Source: Hirsutella rhossiliensis (lineage: Eukaryota > Ascomycota > Sordariomycetes > Hypocreales > Ophiocordycipitaceae). From it: DNA of 64,000 bases. Of this stretch, positions 50,001 to 62,229 are shown piece after piece; positions within the stretch are counted from its first letter, which is position 1; each line of letters starts with the position of its first letter. The stretch covers positions 7,936,001-8,000,000 of the forward strand of contig NW_025408669.1 of NCBI RefSeq assembly GCF_020360975.1, given 5' to 3'. The position numbers and the translations under genes were made by a program. The notes beneath the pieces were generated by a model. That model saw only the letters and a program-made list of their open reading frames with translations. It made no database searches and had not been told where the DNA came from.

Positions 50001-53000
50001 CAGCACGTTTGCGCGCAGAGGGAAAGGGCATCAAATTGCCTAGAACTGGGCCGTGCCGCCCGTCAATGGTCGTGATGGTCACCAAAGGTCCTGACCCCAT
50101 ACCAGGAAGGAGGAAACAGTCGACGGGCCCTCGTGTTGAGCGATTCTTGGCTCCAGCTTCCTTGTTCACTGGCCGATTGTTCTAGATCGCGCGGCGGGAC
50201 GTTTGCAAGTCGACGGTTGATGCCGCTGATCCCGAAGGATGAGATCGTGTTGACAAGCGATAGCGGGTTCGAGTTTATACAGCATGCAGGGCATCTTTCC
50301 GCATCAGATGTGACTGAACAGAAGCTACCCCGGGCTCGGGAAACTTGTCTGCTTTTTCCATGCAGGGTAAAAAACGGTTCATGTTTCGTTTCAATCACAT
50401 GAGATGAGCATACGGCGGTTGACCGGGGGGGAAGCCGAGACATACAGACAAGAGACATGGAGGCTGACTGACGTGTACTGAACCGATCACGCAGCCCAAA
50501 TACTAACGCCGAAGCGTCCCAGAAGTGAGTTAAGAGATAGCTAGTGGTGCATCGTAGCTTGGTCGCGCAGTCCCACGATTGCTCTGGGCCATGAACCTCA
50601 CTCCGAGTCAAGTTTGTCGCCATCTACACGTATGTATGTCGGTAATTGATTACAGACACGGCCGGTTCCGAGACAAGGGGGGCTAGACATATGAAAAACA
50701 AAGAAAATTAACTATGGACAGGGACCCGAAAGGGCAGAAAGTAAGGACAAGTACGCCGCAAGGGCAAGTACTCCGTAAGGGCAAGTGATTTCAAAGTCAA
50801 GCTTCTGGGCCGTCCGATGCCGGAGTGAGGCCAAGCTTGCCTGCCTGTGTCGGTTAGGAGCCCAGACAGAACAATGCAGGACAAGGCAGCGCACGAGATG
50901 CACTCTCTTGGTCTGCATGCGCGGGCGGGCCTTGGCAAACTGGCACAGACAATGGATTATGCGCTCACTTCCATGCCTTGCATGTATGTAGCAAGTGCGG
51001 GCTGCAGGTACGCCATACGAGGCACCGATAAGGAGAGGAGGGCAAAGGGCTGGGTTGAGGACCGGGATACGGATGGGTTGGGGGTGTTTACACAGCAGTG
51101 ACGGTAAGAGACGGATGCTCGCAGCAACTCATGCCGCCAGACTGGCGCTTTTCTACAGCAGTACCCTTTATTACTTCAGGAAACGCAGCAGCAATAACAA
51201 CCTCGGCTCGGGTCTCGCTATAGGTCCGGGACGGGGGATGCGGACCTGCTGGCCGGGTCCGGCGGATCCAGGCACCTGACTAAACGAGACTCAGAGCCGC
51301 AACTGCTCTGCCACCGCGCCTGTTATCTTCTGCGAGGTTGTACGACATGCAGGGAACTGGAGTGCATACACCGAAGGTGGTGGGCACAGAGAGGGAGGCA
51401 TGCCGAGCGAGATGTACCTATTATGTAGGTACGGAGCAGCGAGCTCGCGTCGGCCGGCACCGAGCATGGCAAACTGAGGGAGGAAACTAGGCTCGGCCTT
51501 GGTTGCTTGCATGTATATATGCACGGGCGTCGTACACGCCGGACTCGACGAGATGGAGAGCAGCCTGCATGTAAGTCGAGAGACGAGGCTCCTCGGCTGC
51601 CTTTTACCGGCTGGGAGCAGCTGGACATATCCCCAAAGAGAAAGAGAGGGCGAAGATCAATGTCAACTAGAGCACGCGATCGATGCACTTGCGGGGAGGA
51701 CGGGGTGTGTGTTATAGTTTGCGGGCTTCTGATATAGGTGGCGGCGCGGAGACGCAGGTGGGCGGGTGGACACAGACGGGGAAAATCCCCGGGGTTCCCC
51801 TGGCGCCAGGGACAAGAGACGAAGGAAGGCTGTGGTCCAATGACCGGGAAGATGGCCCTGATGGCCGAATGGATACGTGCTTGGGCAGCTCGTAAGGACA
51901 AGACTTGCTCCCTTGGACGTGGAAGACTGACAGGAAGTTCAGGAACTAAGAAGAGAGGGACGCCGAGTCCACTTTGCAAGAGGTTGTTAGTCTGTTTACA
52001 AAGTAATAAATAAAAGACAGACTCAAGACCAAGCCTAGGAATACAGGAACGTTAGGAGGATAAGGGGAGAAGAACGGGCTGCGATTGGGCTGCAAATGCT
52101 CCGCAGTTTGTCTTCCCCGGCCCACCGTACACCCACCTCCGTCCACACTCCACACTTTGCAAAAGATGGGTGCTTCACTTCCCCCCTCGCAATCACCGGC
52201 CGGGGCTGAGCCGTTGGAGAAGGCGGGCAATGATGTCGGCGCTTGAGGCTGTGGGGAAAAGGCGGTGGGTTGCTGAGCTATAGACTGCACGTGCGCGGGC
52301 CGGCTGCAAACTAACGGAGGTTCAACTTCTTACGAGAGCCGTCTTCTTGTTGTTGGCTTTGGTGGCGGACCGTCTCTGGCTCGGCGTCCCCGTACATGGC
52401 GGACGGAAGGCTTGGACCTGGCACGGGCGACTGGTTGCACGTCAACGGTCCTTGAATGCCGTCTCGCTCTCTACTAAACACGGCGGTTCTGACCGCGACT
52501 CTCACCATGATGCTGTTCTTGTTCTGGAGTCGACTGCCGCGCCAAAGGTTCGCCATGCTATGGCCAATGGCCCCCCATCCGACGCAACCCTCGCGCTCGT
52601 GGGCTTTGTAATGGGCCTTAATGCATGGCTGAAAGATGTAATGATACAACTGACCAAGATAAACCACTCCCCTCGTGGCCAGGCCCGTGATCACGGGCAA
52701 CAGAACCGTCACTGTCGCCACGGCCATGGTCCTGAGCTTGCCTAGCTCGTATGTACATGTGTAGATAACGCCCCTGTGCGCGAGAGGGTCTAGACGCCGG
52801 CTCATCGGATCTTTCGCTGACGTCCCCCGCAGTCGTCTCTTACTCGGCCTGGGTCAACGGGCTTCTTCTCCAACTCACGCGGATGGGATGGCGGGGCCGT
52901 CCGGCGCAACCTTGGCCCCCCATGCTGCTCCGTGACACTTGCCGGATGGGGTAGGTGGCTGCCCCGGCTTCCCCGTCGGGACCCCCCGGCGGAACAGCTC

Positions 53001-53227
53001 AGGATCTGGATTGGAGCTCTTCGAGTGCCAGTTTGGCATCTCATCGTCCTGTGGGGGGTCAGGAGGGGGAGGCGAGCTCACGAGGTCAGGAACCCGACGA
53101 CAACAACTGGACCTTGCTTCTTCCTCTGGCCTGTCTTCAATCTTCGAGGTCGGCCCGTCGTATTGTCCAATGCAATTATCTGGCTGCCCCCCCTGTAATC
53201 TCATCGTGCTTGTGTTGCTTTTTCGCC
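47019..53227. other. 6.2-kb region without a confident gene
   Basis: The sequence is of normal composition but carries no long supported frame. Short coding-like stretches in changing frames at about 47.9-49.5 kb suggest a decayed gene that I cannot name. At 50.7-51.2 kb and 51.7-52.0 kb only short random frames were seen. A weak candidate at 52311-52805 (-) is listed separately. Confidence 0.45.
52311..52805 (-). CDS. Possible small membrane protein, unrecognised
   Basis: An uninterrupted 164-codon minus-strand frame starting at an ATG. After about 25 residues it has one hydrophobic segment (MAVATVTVLLPVITGLATRG), then a His/Tyr-rich part (YLGQLYHYIFQPCIKAHYKAH) and a basic C-terminus. I recognise no family. 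It lies alone in a gene-poor stretch and could be a chance frame; no intron or start context supports it strongly. Confidence 0.22.
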   Translation of the reverse strand: MSRRLDPLAHRGVIYTCTYELGKLRTMAVATVTVLLPVITGLATRGVVYLGQLYHYIFQPCIKAHYKAHEREGCVGWGAIGHSMANLWRGSRLQNKNSIMVRVAVRTAVFSRERDGIQGPLTCNQSPVPGPSLPSAMYGDAEPETVRHQSQQQEDGSRKKLNLR

Positions 53228-53725
53228 ATGTCCCTGCCCCCCAACGCCGCCTACCCCCCAACGCCGCCTATCTCTCCGCAGCGAACCCCAATGCCCTCCG
53301 CATCCAAAAAGCTCGGCCGTGCATATCAATCTGGAGAGAAGCACGAGTATGATGCGTATGTATGCACCATCACGGCATGCTTATCACGCCCACACCCTCT
53401 CATCTCCCACTCCCACTCCCCCTCTCACTCCCACTCCCCAGAGGCCCGGATCCCTGGAAATTCATCAACAGCTCCGGGAACCGGCTGTGGGCAATGTGAC
53501 GCTTGTGGCGGGGTGCGAGTTGGCGCGTGCCCATGCTCGCTCATCGGCTCTTGACCGGGGGGCACATGCGTGTCTCTCTTGTGCTCTTGCAGGCCTCGGG
53601 GGAGACGCATTGGCGCATGGGGACGTAAGTATTTAGAACGATGGGCTGCCCGTCTCCCGGAGGCTCTTGCGACTCCGAACGAGCTCTCCTTGTGGTTGGT
53701 CCTGGGATTGACCTCCAGTATCTAG
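53228..53725 (+). CDS. Small unrecognised spliced gene
   Basis: A model of 104 aa: exons 53228-53355, 53442-53495 and 53593-53725, with GT-AG introns of 86 and 97 bp. Both junctions keep one frame through otherwise stop-rich DNA. The protein starts proline-rich (MSLPPNAAYPPTPPISPQRT), then KKLGRAYQSGEKHEYDAGPD and PWKFINSSGNRLWAMPRGRR, followed by WGRKYLERWAARLPEAL. It ends in a hydrophobic stretch (LSLWLVLGLTSSI). A strong donor (CGTAAGT at 53623-53629) with a TTGAC branch and CTCCAG acceptor (53717) would instead give a different, longer tail ending near 53790. I do not recognise the family. It ends about 110 bp before the subtilase start, so it may instead be part of that gene's leader. 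Confidence 0.42.
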
Positions 53726-53834
53726 TCGCTCACTTGTTGTTCTTGCTGTTTCCGGCTCCGAGTCGAGCGAGGGTCAGAGGGAGAAGAGATAATATCGTTA
53801 GCCTTGCTCGCGAGTGCTCCAACCGGTCGCCGCC

Positions 53835-56617
53835 ATGGTGCGCTCATCACTTGTCCTGTCGCTCGCGGCGGCGGCGTCGTCGGTCCTTGCCGCAACGGAC
53901 GCGCCCGCCCAGGACATTGTTCCCGGCGCGTACATCATCGAGATCAAGGAGGGCCAGGTCAGTGTCATTGTTTTGCTTCTGGGATGAGACGAGACTAACA
54001 CGGCAGCAGGACCCCCGCGCCGTCTACAACGCGGTGGAAAAGGAGGGCAAGACGCGGCTCAAGCTCGACTTTGAGCTCTTCAAGGGCGTGTCGGTGCAGA
54101 TGGACGACGTGAAGAAGGCGCCCAAGAAGGCGGCCGAGATTGCAAACATGCCGGCCGTCAAGAACATGTGGCCGGTGCGGCTGTATAACATGCCCAACCC
54201 AAAGGTCGAGTGGATCGGGACGACGCCGCGGGGGCCGGCGGGCGTCGTGGCCGAGCGGCGAGCCGTGGGCCACCCGAACAAGACGGGCGACAGCTTCTCG
54301 CCGCACACGATGACGCAGGTGGACCGGCTGCGGGCCAAGGGCATCACGGGCAAGGGGGCCAAGATTGCCATCATCGACACGGGGGTGAGTGGACGCCGCC
54401 GTGGACGGGGCCGGAGACTCGGGGACTGACTCGCGGGGCGGAATCTAGATCGACTACAAGCACCCGGCGCTGGGCGGCTGCTTCGGCAAGGGCTGCCTGG
54501 TCTCGTTCGGGACGGACCTGGTGGGCGACAACTACAACGGCAGCAACACGCCGGTGCCCGACAACGACCCGATGGACTGCGGCGGGCACGGGACGCACGT
54601 GGCGGGCATCGTGGCGGCGCAGGCCGGGCCCGGCAACAGCTTCGGCTTCACCGGGGCGGCGCCGGACGCGACGCTGGGGGCCTACCGCGTCTTCGGCTGC
54701 AAGGGCCAGGTGTCCAACGACGTGCTCATCGCCGCCTACAACCGCGCCTTCCAGGACGGGGCCAACATCATCACGGCGTCCATCGGCGGGCCCAGCGGCT
54801 GGTCCGAGGATCCGTGGGCCGTGGCCGTCTCGCGCATCGTCGAGCGCGGCGTGCCCTGCACCGTCTCGGCCGGCAACGAGGGCGACCAGGGCCTGTTCTA
54901 CGCCAGCGGCGCCGCCGACGCGAAGAAGGTCATCGGCGTGGCCTCGTTTGACAACACGCTCACGCCCACGCTGCTGTACGGCGTCCGGTACGCCGTCGAC
55001 GGGGGCGACGACGTCGGCTTCGGCTACGTGCCGGCCAACCCCCAGGCCTGGGACAAGGTCACGCTCGACCTCTGGGCCACCAGCCTCGACCCGGCCGTCA
55101 AGGACGACGCCTGCTCGCCGCTGCCGGCGGGCGGCAACACGACGGACCTGGCCAGCAAGATTGTGCTGATCCGGCGCGGCTCGTGCCCCTTTACCGACAA
55201 GGCGACCAACGCCGCGGCCCGGGGCGCCCGGTACATCATGTTCTACAACAACGTCGCCGGGGCGCTGTCGACGGACCTGTCGACGGTGCCGCGGATCCTG
55301 GCCGGCGGCATGGCCACGGCCGAGGTCGGCGAGGCGTGGGTGGCGGCCCTGCGCGCGGGCAAGCGCGTGACGCTCAAGATGGCGAGCCGCGACAAGGCGC
55401 AGAGCAGCCTGCTGTCGGTGCCCAACAACGTCACGGGCGGCGCCCTCAGCACCTACACCAGCTGGGGCCCCTCGTGGGAGATGGACCTCAAGCCCCAGGT
55501 CGGCACCCCCGGCGGCAACATCCTGTCGACGTACCCGCGCGCCCTCGGCAGCTACGCCGTGCTGTCCGGCACCTCGATGGCCTGTCCGCTGGCCGCCGGC
55601 ATCGTCGCCCTCGTCGCCCAGGTCCGCGGCACCTTCGACCCGGCCCTGATCGAGAACCTGCTGTCGGCCACGTCGCGGCCCCAGCGCTTCAACGACGGCG
55701 CCAAGTTCTACGACTACCTGGCCCCCGCGGCCCAGCAGGGGGGCGGCCTGGTCCGCGCCTTCGATGCCGCCTACGCCACGACCCTGCTCGAGCCGTCGGG
55801 CCTGTCCTTCAACGACACGGACCACTTCGTCACGGCGCTCAACTTCACGCTGAGCAACAGGGGCAGCGAGGACATCACGTACAGGCTGTCCCACGTGCCC
55901 GCCGTCACCATGTACACGCTCAAGGCCGACGGCTCGCGCTTCCCGGCGCCCTTCCCCAACGACGCCGTCGAGTCTCCCGCGACGGTCAGGCTGAGCGAGG
56001 ACTCGGTCCGCGTCGCCCCGGGCCAGTCGGCCTGCATCGACGTGCTGCCGACGCCGCCGCAGGGCCTCGACGCCAAGCGCCTGGCGCTGTGGTCGGGCTG
56101 GATCGCCGTCAACGGCTCCGACGGCTCGTCGCTGTCCATCCCCTACCAGGGCCTCACCGGCTCGCTGCACGCCACGCAGGTGCTGGGTGCCGCCGACACG
56201 TGGATCGCCCACTCGACCGACACCAAGCTCAAGCCCGTCGCGGCCAACACGACCTTTACGCTGCCCGGCCCCGGCAACGCGGCCCCGGGGACGGACCTGC
56301 CGGCGCTCGTGGCCAACCTGGCGCTGGGGTCGCCGCGGATGCGCGCCGACATTGTGCCCCTGACGACGTGCCCGCCCAACATGACGACCGAGGTCTGGGG
56401 CGTCAAGACCATTGGCCAGCCCTTTGGCTTCCCGTCCAAGTGGAACACGCGCGGGCCGGGTTCCTTTCCCTGGGACGGCCGCCTCGACTCGGGCAACTAC
56501 GCGCCCCCCGGCAAGTACAAGTTTGTGGTGCGCGCGCTGCGCATCTTTGGCAACGCCGCGAACAAGGCCGAGTGGGACGTGAGCGAGTCCGCCGCCGTGC
56601 GCATCAAGTATGCGTGA
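53835..56617 (+). CDS. Secreted subtilisin-like serine protease (S8A) with PA domain
   Basis: An extracellular endopeptidase predicted at 888 aa; exons 53835-53957, 54010-54384 and 54449-56617, with GT-AG introns of 52 and 64 bp. The start is in CGCCATGG. Residues 1-19 form a signal peptide (cleavage after VLA). An inhibitor-I9-like propeptide follows to about 130. The triad is D164 in IIDTGIDYKHP, H216 in GGHGTHVAG and S542 in LSGTSMACP; oxyanion-hole asparagine lies in SAGNEG. A protease-associated (PA) insert at about 370-470 contains IVLIRRGSCPFTDKA. After the catalytic domain is a beta-rich, Fn3-like C-terminal region with several N-glycosylation sequons. The layout matches fungal minor extracellular proteases of the Vpr/cucumisin-like group. 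Codon usage is extremely GC-rich at third positions, which gives a long spurious frame on the other strand. Role: nutrient acquisition or host/substrate degradation (inference). Confidence 0.93.
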
Positions 56618-58374
56618 GGGGGAATGATGGAGAGCAAGAGCACTTGCCTCTGCCTCCCCATGATGTGATGGAGGATGATGACGAATATGCGATTTCTCCA
56701 TATACATAATTTCTCCTTTATTCTGTTCTTGCTGTAAATGATGCCCCTTGCGTATTGGGGCAAACTATATGTATCATGGTTAAATTCTGAACAAATATCA
56801 AAGCTTGGTTGATTATCATGGCCACCGTTGTCAACGTCTCTGCACCGACTGCTCTGATTCGCCAACCGCCATCCTCGGAGAGTCGGGGAGTTTGATACTT
56901 TGCTTTCCATGCTCCCACGCGGATGCTTCGGACTTTGTTGGTTAAATCGGCCGTGCCTAATCTGCCCTGCACCGGGATGGTCCACGTATCCTCTCTTTAT
57001 TTGGGCACTTTAGGCACCTACTGCCCACGGGGTGAAATCCAAGACAGTCTCGTCCCCTGCTCCGTGGTCAATGGGGTCATCTTGCTCCTCCTCGACACCC
57101 TCCTGCCTCTCTGCGCCGGTGGTGAATGGCGAGTCATGCCGGTAGGTGGCCACATTTGCTTTTCGTGAATCACGTCGTCGTCTTGCTCGTGTCTGCCTGC
57201 CAGGCTTCCTTCCAAAGCCTTCCTCACAGTCACATGCTACACGTAGCAACTTGACTGCGGTACTCGCGAGCGGCATTATGGACAGGTGAAGCTCGCGAGG
57301 CCAAGGCTCCGTTGAAGGCTGAGAGTCACATAGCCGCGGGATGTCTCATTGCACCCGTCAAGATGATGTCAAGTCTGCTTACACAGGGAACAGCCGAACA
57401 GGTGCTTTTATTTGGTTGCCTTGAGACTAAGGGGACGTCTGCCTAGGGGTCCAGTCTTATTGTCTCATGCAGGAGGCGTGGGTTCAGGAATGGCTCGGCC
57501 ACCGCGGCGGGGCTGGCGGGACAAAGGCGTGCCTGCCACTGCCATTGACGAGAATCCAGACGAGGAGAGGGATGGGAGGATGTTGAATTGTTGATAGCGA
57601 TTTCTCGCTGGCCAGTCGGGGATCTAGCTCGCGCGGGGACGAGCGAGCCCATGAAACGGCGCCCTAAATTCATACTAAGCACTGTAATCTGATGCTTGCA
57701 CGCGAGTAATTGCCTCAGGCTCCCGTTGCGCGTGAGACGGTGCTTCTTGTTGGCTGTTGAGGAGATGAAGTCTTGGAAGTTGGAAGTTGGAACAAACCCG
57801 GCCGCACTCCGAAGGAACCGAGACGGGGGCCCTTGTTGATTGACCTTCGGTGACTGTCCGTCCAGGTAGCCTCTTCTCTGAGCTTCGTACCGCGGATCTG
57901 TCTGGTACGAGAGCTGGGGTCAGCCGAGGGTTCCAGGTACTTCTAGGCGTCAATGAATGACTTTCCTGCAAGGCACTCGATGTACAAAGTCACCTGACGC
58001 CGGGCGATTCGGCGGAGCCAATGGGCAACAAGGTTCAGCAGCACCGCATGGCGCTAGGCCAATCACAGCTGCCTGGCCACGAGCTCTGGCCAATGGGCGC
58101 CCGCTACGGACGCCTCCAGGCCAGGCAGCAGCATTCTGGGGCCCGGTCCGAGGGAGACGGGTGCTGAAACAAGCTGCAACGGCACGGCTCTCCTCTCCTC
58201 TGCCCATCACCGACGATCCATCAAGAGCACACGGCATCGTTTCCCTCCCCATCTCCCTCATGCCAGCTCCTCCTGTCCCCCCGACCTCGCCTGCAGCGAC
58301 CTGCTGCCGTCGCCCGTCTGCGAATCGCCTCATCCCTGGGTCGTCCAGCGTCGCAACCACCCGCGGCTCTCGCC
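56618..58374. other. Intergenic region, no gene recognised
   Basis: The left edge is the subtilase 3' flank. Around 57.1-57.9 kb only short frames occur. The right 400 bp is the leader and promoter of the HeLo-like gene, where CAGGCA/GGCCAATG strings (for example CCAATGGGC at 58017-58026 and 58090-58099) include CCAAT-box-like sites. Confidence 0.45.
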
Positions 58375-61300
58375 ATGAACTCCTATCTCGCCGGCGCCGG
58401 CTTCCAGCTGCCCTTTCAACGCCGCCTCAGCCGTCTCTACAATGACACCAAAAAGTCGACCGACTTCCTCCAGGAGCCCGTCCGCAACGAAGACGACCCG
58501 GACATCAAGGCCCTGCACCGCAAGCTGCGCATCCAAAAGGACCGCCTCGTCAGCTGGGGGCTCGAGTGGTCCGACTCGTCCCAGTCGCCCGAGATCGACG
58601 ACTCCATCTCCGAGGCCGGTCTCAGCGAAGTCGTCGCCAGCATCATGTCCACCATCAAGGACACCCTCGCCGAGGCCGAGCCCCTCTGGCTGAGCTCGAA
58701 GCGCCTTGTCGACTCGCCTCGCCCCTCGTCGGATCGCAAGCCGCCCCTGCTCCACTGGGATAAAGCCCGCTTCGAGGACCTTGTCCACGATCTCACCGTC
58801 TCCATTGACACCCTCTACGACCTCTCGCGCACCCGCTCCTCCGCAGCCATGCCCCGTCGCTCCTCCAAGACTGGTTACAAGGCAGCCCCGTTCGCCGAAG
58901 AGACTAGGCTCTTCGAGTCCAGTCGCGTGCAAACCCCCCAGCACATCGACCCCCGGGACTTGCTGACGCCATACCCACTCGACAGCTCTCATCGCCAGGT
59001 CGTCTTCCTCAACAAGTTAGCCTATAACAACCTGGTCCGGGGCACATCCACGGTCCCCTATGCGCCCCTGCTTCTCGAATATGCCACCTTCGATCCCATG
59101 TATGCCGCAACAGGCATCATGCCGGAAATGGTTCGCTTCGAGAAGCTGTCGGCCGCCCTTCAGCAAGATCCCCAACGAGCCCCCGGCACCTGGACCGGCC
59201 TGCCCCGACTTCTCGGCTACTTTGAGGACCTGGAGAACTCGCGTCTCGGTCTTGTCTACCGGCTCCCCTTTTCCTTCAGTCACTTGTCCCCCAATCCATC
59301 CCCCGACGGCCTGCCCCTCAGCCTTCAAACTCTAAACCATCTCCTTTCACGTCCTGAATGCGAACCTCCGCTCGAGGCCAAATTCAAGTTAGCCTTCAAT
59401 CTCGCAAACACCGTCTTCGATATGCATGCGAGAGGCTTCGCCCACGGCAACCTCAACGACAAAGACATCTCGTTCCGCGTCGAAATCACCTCGGGCGACG
59501 ACAGAGCCCGCCCAACGGCTGATGTTCGATGCCCACTAATCTCATCCTTCGACCTATTTGGGGAAAACACTTCGGCTGCAGAGTCTTCCTTGCGGCGCCA
59601 ATCTCCAGATCCTCGCGCCAGCCAGAGCTCTCCGTTGCGCAAGTCGACGGACGAACGCGTCCTCGAACTTTACTCCTTGGCCATGCTCCTGCTGACGATT
59701 GGCTTGTGGACAAAGCTCGAAGTCCTCGCCCCTGACCTGGCCAGCCCTCTGGATTCCTGCCAGCTACTAGACCGTCTAGCGGTCAGGTGCGGCAGCTTCT
59801 ACGTCAAAGCTGTCCGGGAATGCTGGCATGCCCTCGACGAGGAGGCTTCTGGCAATGTCGAGGCCGAGGCTCTTCTTTCGGCCGTACAAGTGCGTGCGAG
59901 CCGATACCTTGAAGCGTGTTGTTTTCTAGACGGCATCGGCGAGCTGGAGCGGCGCATGACCCAGGATCTACGCCAAGCGGTTTCCGAAAAGCGGCGACCC
60001 ATCGAGTCTTCCAAGGATAAAAAGGCTTCTAGTCCTCTTAGGTCTTTCGGTGGTGATCGAAAGATGCCACTCGCATCGACCGAGCCTGCCATTGGCAAGC
60101 CATTGGAGAGGCTCGCTTCAGCTAATGTCAAGGGTGATGGTAAGTTTCCCCCTCCTGGAAACACGATGAACTCATGTCGCTGATGCTTTGGAAAGATGGC
60201 CTCGCCAAGGCAGCGGCAAAGTCGGAGACTAAGATCAGGCTCTATCCGCATGTTCCCCTTGCGCCTGAAGCAGTCGAGAAATGGAACACCATCGTTATGC
60301 CACAGATCAACCAGGCATTGCGGCACTTTTATCGCAAGCACCCAGAGTCGGTCGAAATTTCGCTTGAGTCTGTCGGCCCGAGTCCCTCCAAGACACAGCC
60401 CACAGTCTTGGTTGTCTGCACATCGGTCGGCAAGGTACGCGCCATTCTCAAGAAGCGGCTCGGCGATTTATTCGACAGCACCGTCACGGGTTTTGGATTG
60501 AAGGTCTGCAAAGGACATGTTCTTCGATCCCGGAGACAGGCAAAGCCCGGTACAGCCCATTTGGCACTCCGCAAACCCCGGGGGCCAGGGTCTGGTCGTG
60601 ACTCGGGATCCGACGACGGTGAACCTGGTGCGGTCAATCCCGAGTACCAGGAACGGCCCTATAATGGGGCGAGCATTGGAGCGTGGATCGGCGACCGTCA
60701 TTTGCCTCCGGTCAGTTTCGGAGGGCTTGTCCTTGTCGACGACAAACCCTACGGTATGACCGTCCACCATATGCTCGACGACCCGGACCCGGACTTTGGG
60801 CACGAAGACACTATGCGCAGCAGCGCCGCGGCTGGTGGATTCTGGTACTCGGAACTGGCTGAAAAGGCGAGAGATGATGACGCACACGGCCTCTCTGACA
60901 CCGAGTCTGAGCCGTATTCAGAATCCGACCTCACGAGCGACTATGACGACGATGAGGAGGCCGAAGAGGACGAATTCGAACCGGGCGATATTCCCGGAGT
61001 CGAGCCCGATTGCGGCGATGGCTACCTTGTCACCCAACCAGCCCTGGACGACGTAGACGAGGGCTTCTATCCTTGCTCCGAGACCGAGGACAAGGACCAT
61101 CTTGACATGTGTGGCTTAGGCAAGGTGTTTGCGTCGAGCGGCATTCGCCGCAAACAGGTAGACGGCCTCGTCCACGAGGTGGACTGGGCTTTGATCAGGT
61201 TTTCTGACGGACGCCTGCCCGCCGACAACTGCATTCCCCGGGCGGTTGACGGATCCTCGCGCGGTGGGCGACCTGGCAGGCACGCAGACGCACCCCTCAT

Positions 61301-61979
61301 GCGCCCCACTTCCGTTGCGCCGTCGTCTTCTCTCCCCGGCATGGAGGTGCAGTGCATGGCGAGGACGAGCGGAGCGCAGACGGGGCAGATTCTGCCGGCC
61401 TTGACGAGCGTCAAAATCTACGGTCGCACGTCCCCTAGCCATACGTACCAGATAACCAGCTCGCAGTCTGCCGACGGAGAGGACCCGGGGCAAAGCTTAG
61501 GAATTCCCGGAGATAGCGGCGCTTGGGTGGTTGACCGCCATCACGGGCAGCTTTGCGGGCACGTGCTGGCCTGGAGCCAGCGAAAGCGTGTCGCTTACAT
61601 TTGCCCCATGGACATTCTGCTCCTCGATGTGGCCGAAACCCTGGAGGCCACCGAAGTAAGGCTGCCCGGAGGTGAACCTGTGGTTACCTTTGGTGATGCG
61701 GATGACGTGGCCGAGATTGAGGGCAGAGCCGATGAGGATGACGGGTTGCAATATCTGCAGGAAGAGACCAATGATGACGACGCAGAAGAGCCTCCCCAGC
61801 TGGCCGGAAGGATCCCAAGCACGAAACAATCGCCAGGCCACAGCTCACAGGGCCCCGGGGTGAGCAGTCAGGGCTCCTCTACTCCAATCAGGTTGGAGAC
61901 GTCGAGCGAGCTCCGAGGCCTCGCGAATAAGCTGGAGGAGTTGAGCGTCAGCCCGTGTCGGAGGATAGGCGTTTCTTGA
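58375..61979 (+). CDS. HeLo-like / pseudokinase / trypsin-like fusion protein
   Basis: Two exons (58375-60139 and 60196-61979; 56-bp GT-AG intron, GCTGATG branch), 1182 aa. Residues about 1-130 resemble the HeLo helical bundle of fungal cell-death proteins: [13 protein letters not shown]...[19 protein letters not shown]. Residues about 190-540 look kinase-like (GLVYRLPF, then [18 protein letters not shown]), but the HRD motif is HGN (357-359), so the catalytic Asp is lost; a pseudokinase is likely. A connector (about 600-700) with [20 protein letters not shown] leads to a chymotrypsin-fold-like domain: YGMTVHH (H779 or H780), an acidic insert, VDWALIRF (D918) and [10 protein letters not shown] (S1029), which together could form a His-Asp-Ser triad. 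The C-terminus is acidic and Ser-rich. No signal peptide or membrane helix was seen. Family knowledge links HeLo domains to membrane-targeting cell death and kinase-like partners to control; a role in regulated death or allorecognition is inference. It converges with the CCDC25-like gene. Confidence 0.82.
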
Positions 61980-62229
61980 TGAGCCACGATGGCGAATGCT
62001 CTTCTGGGCATGTAATGTGGTATTCTTTCAGGGGAGAGGGTGCATGGCTGGGACGGCGAGGAGCCGGAGCTTGCATCTCTTTGGTGTATTGGGAACAAGA
62101 GGGCAGCATAATGTGCGACGCGGGACACTCCCAAGGCAAACCGGCCTCGCAAAGACGAGCGAACTCATGAGGCATTGATAAGCAATAAAAGCGGCAGTGC
62201 GTGTCAAGGTCGATTGGCCAAACACTCCT
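61980..62229. other. Convergent intergenic region
   Basis: A 250-bp gap holding the 3' ends of both flanking genes; AATAAAA at 62184-62190 could serve polyadenylation of the left gene. Nothing else was seen. Confidence 0.4.
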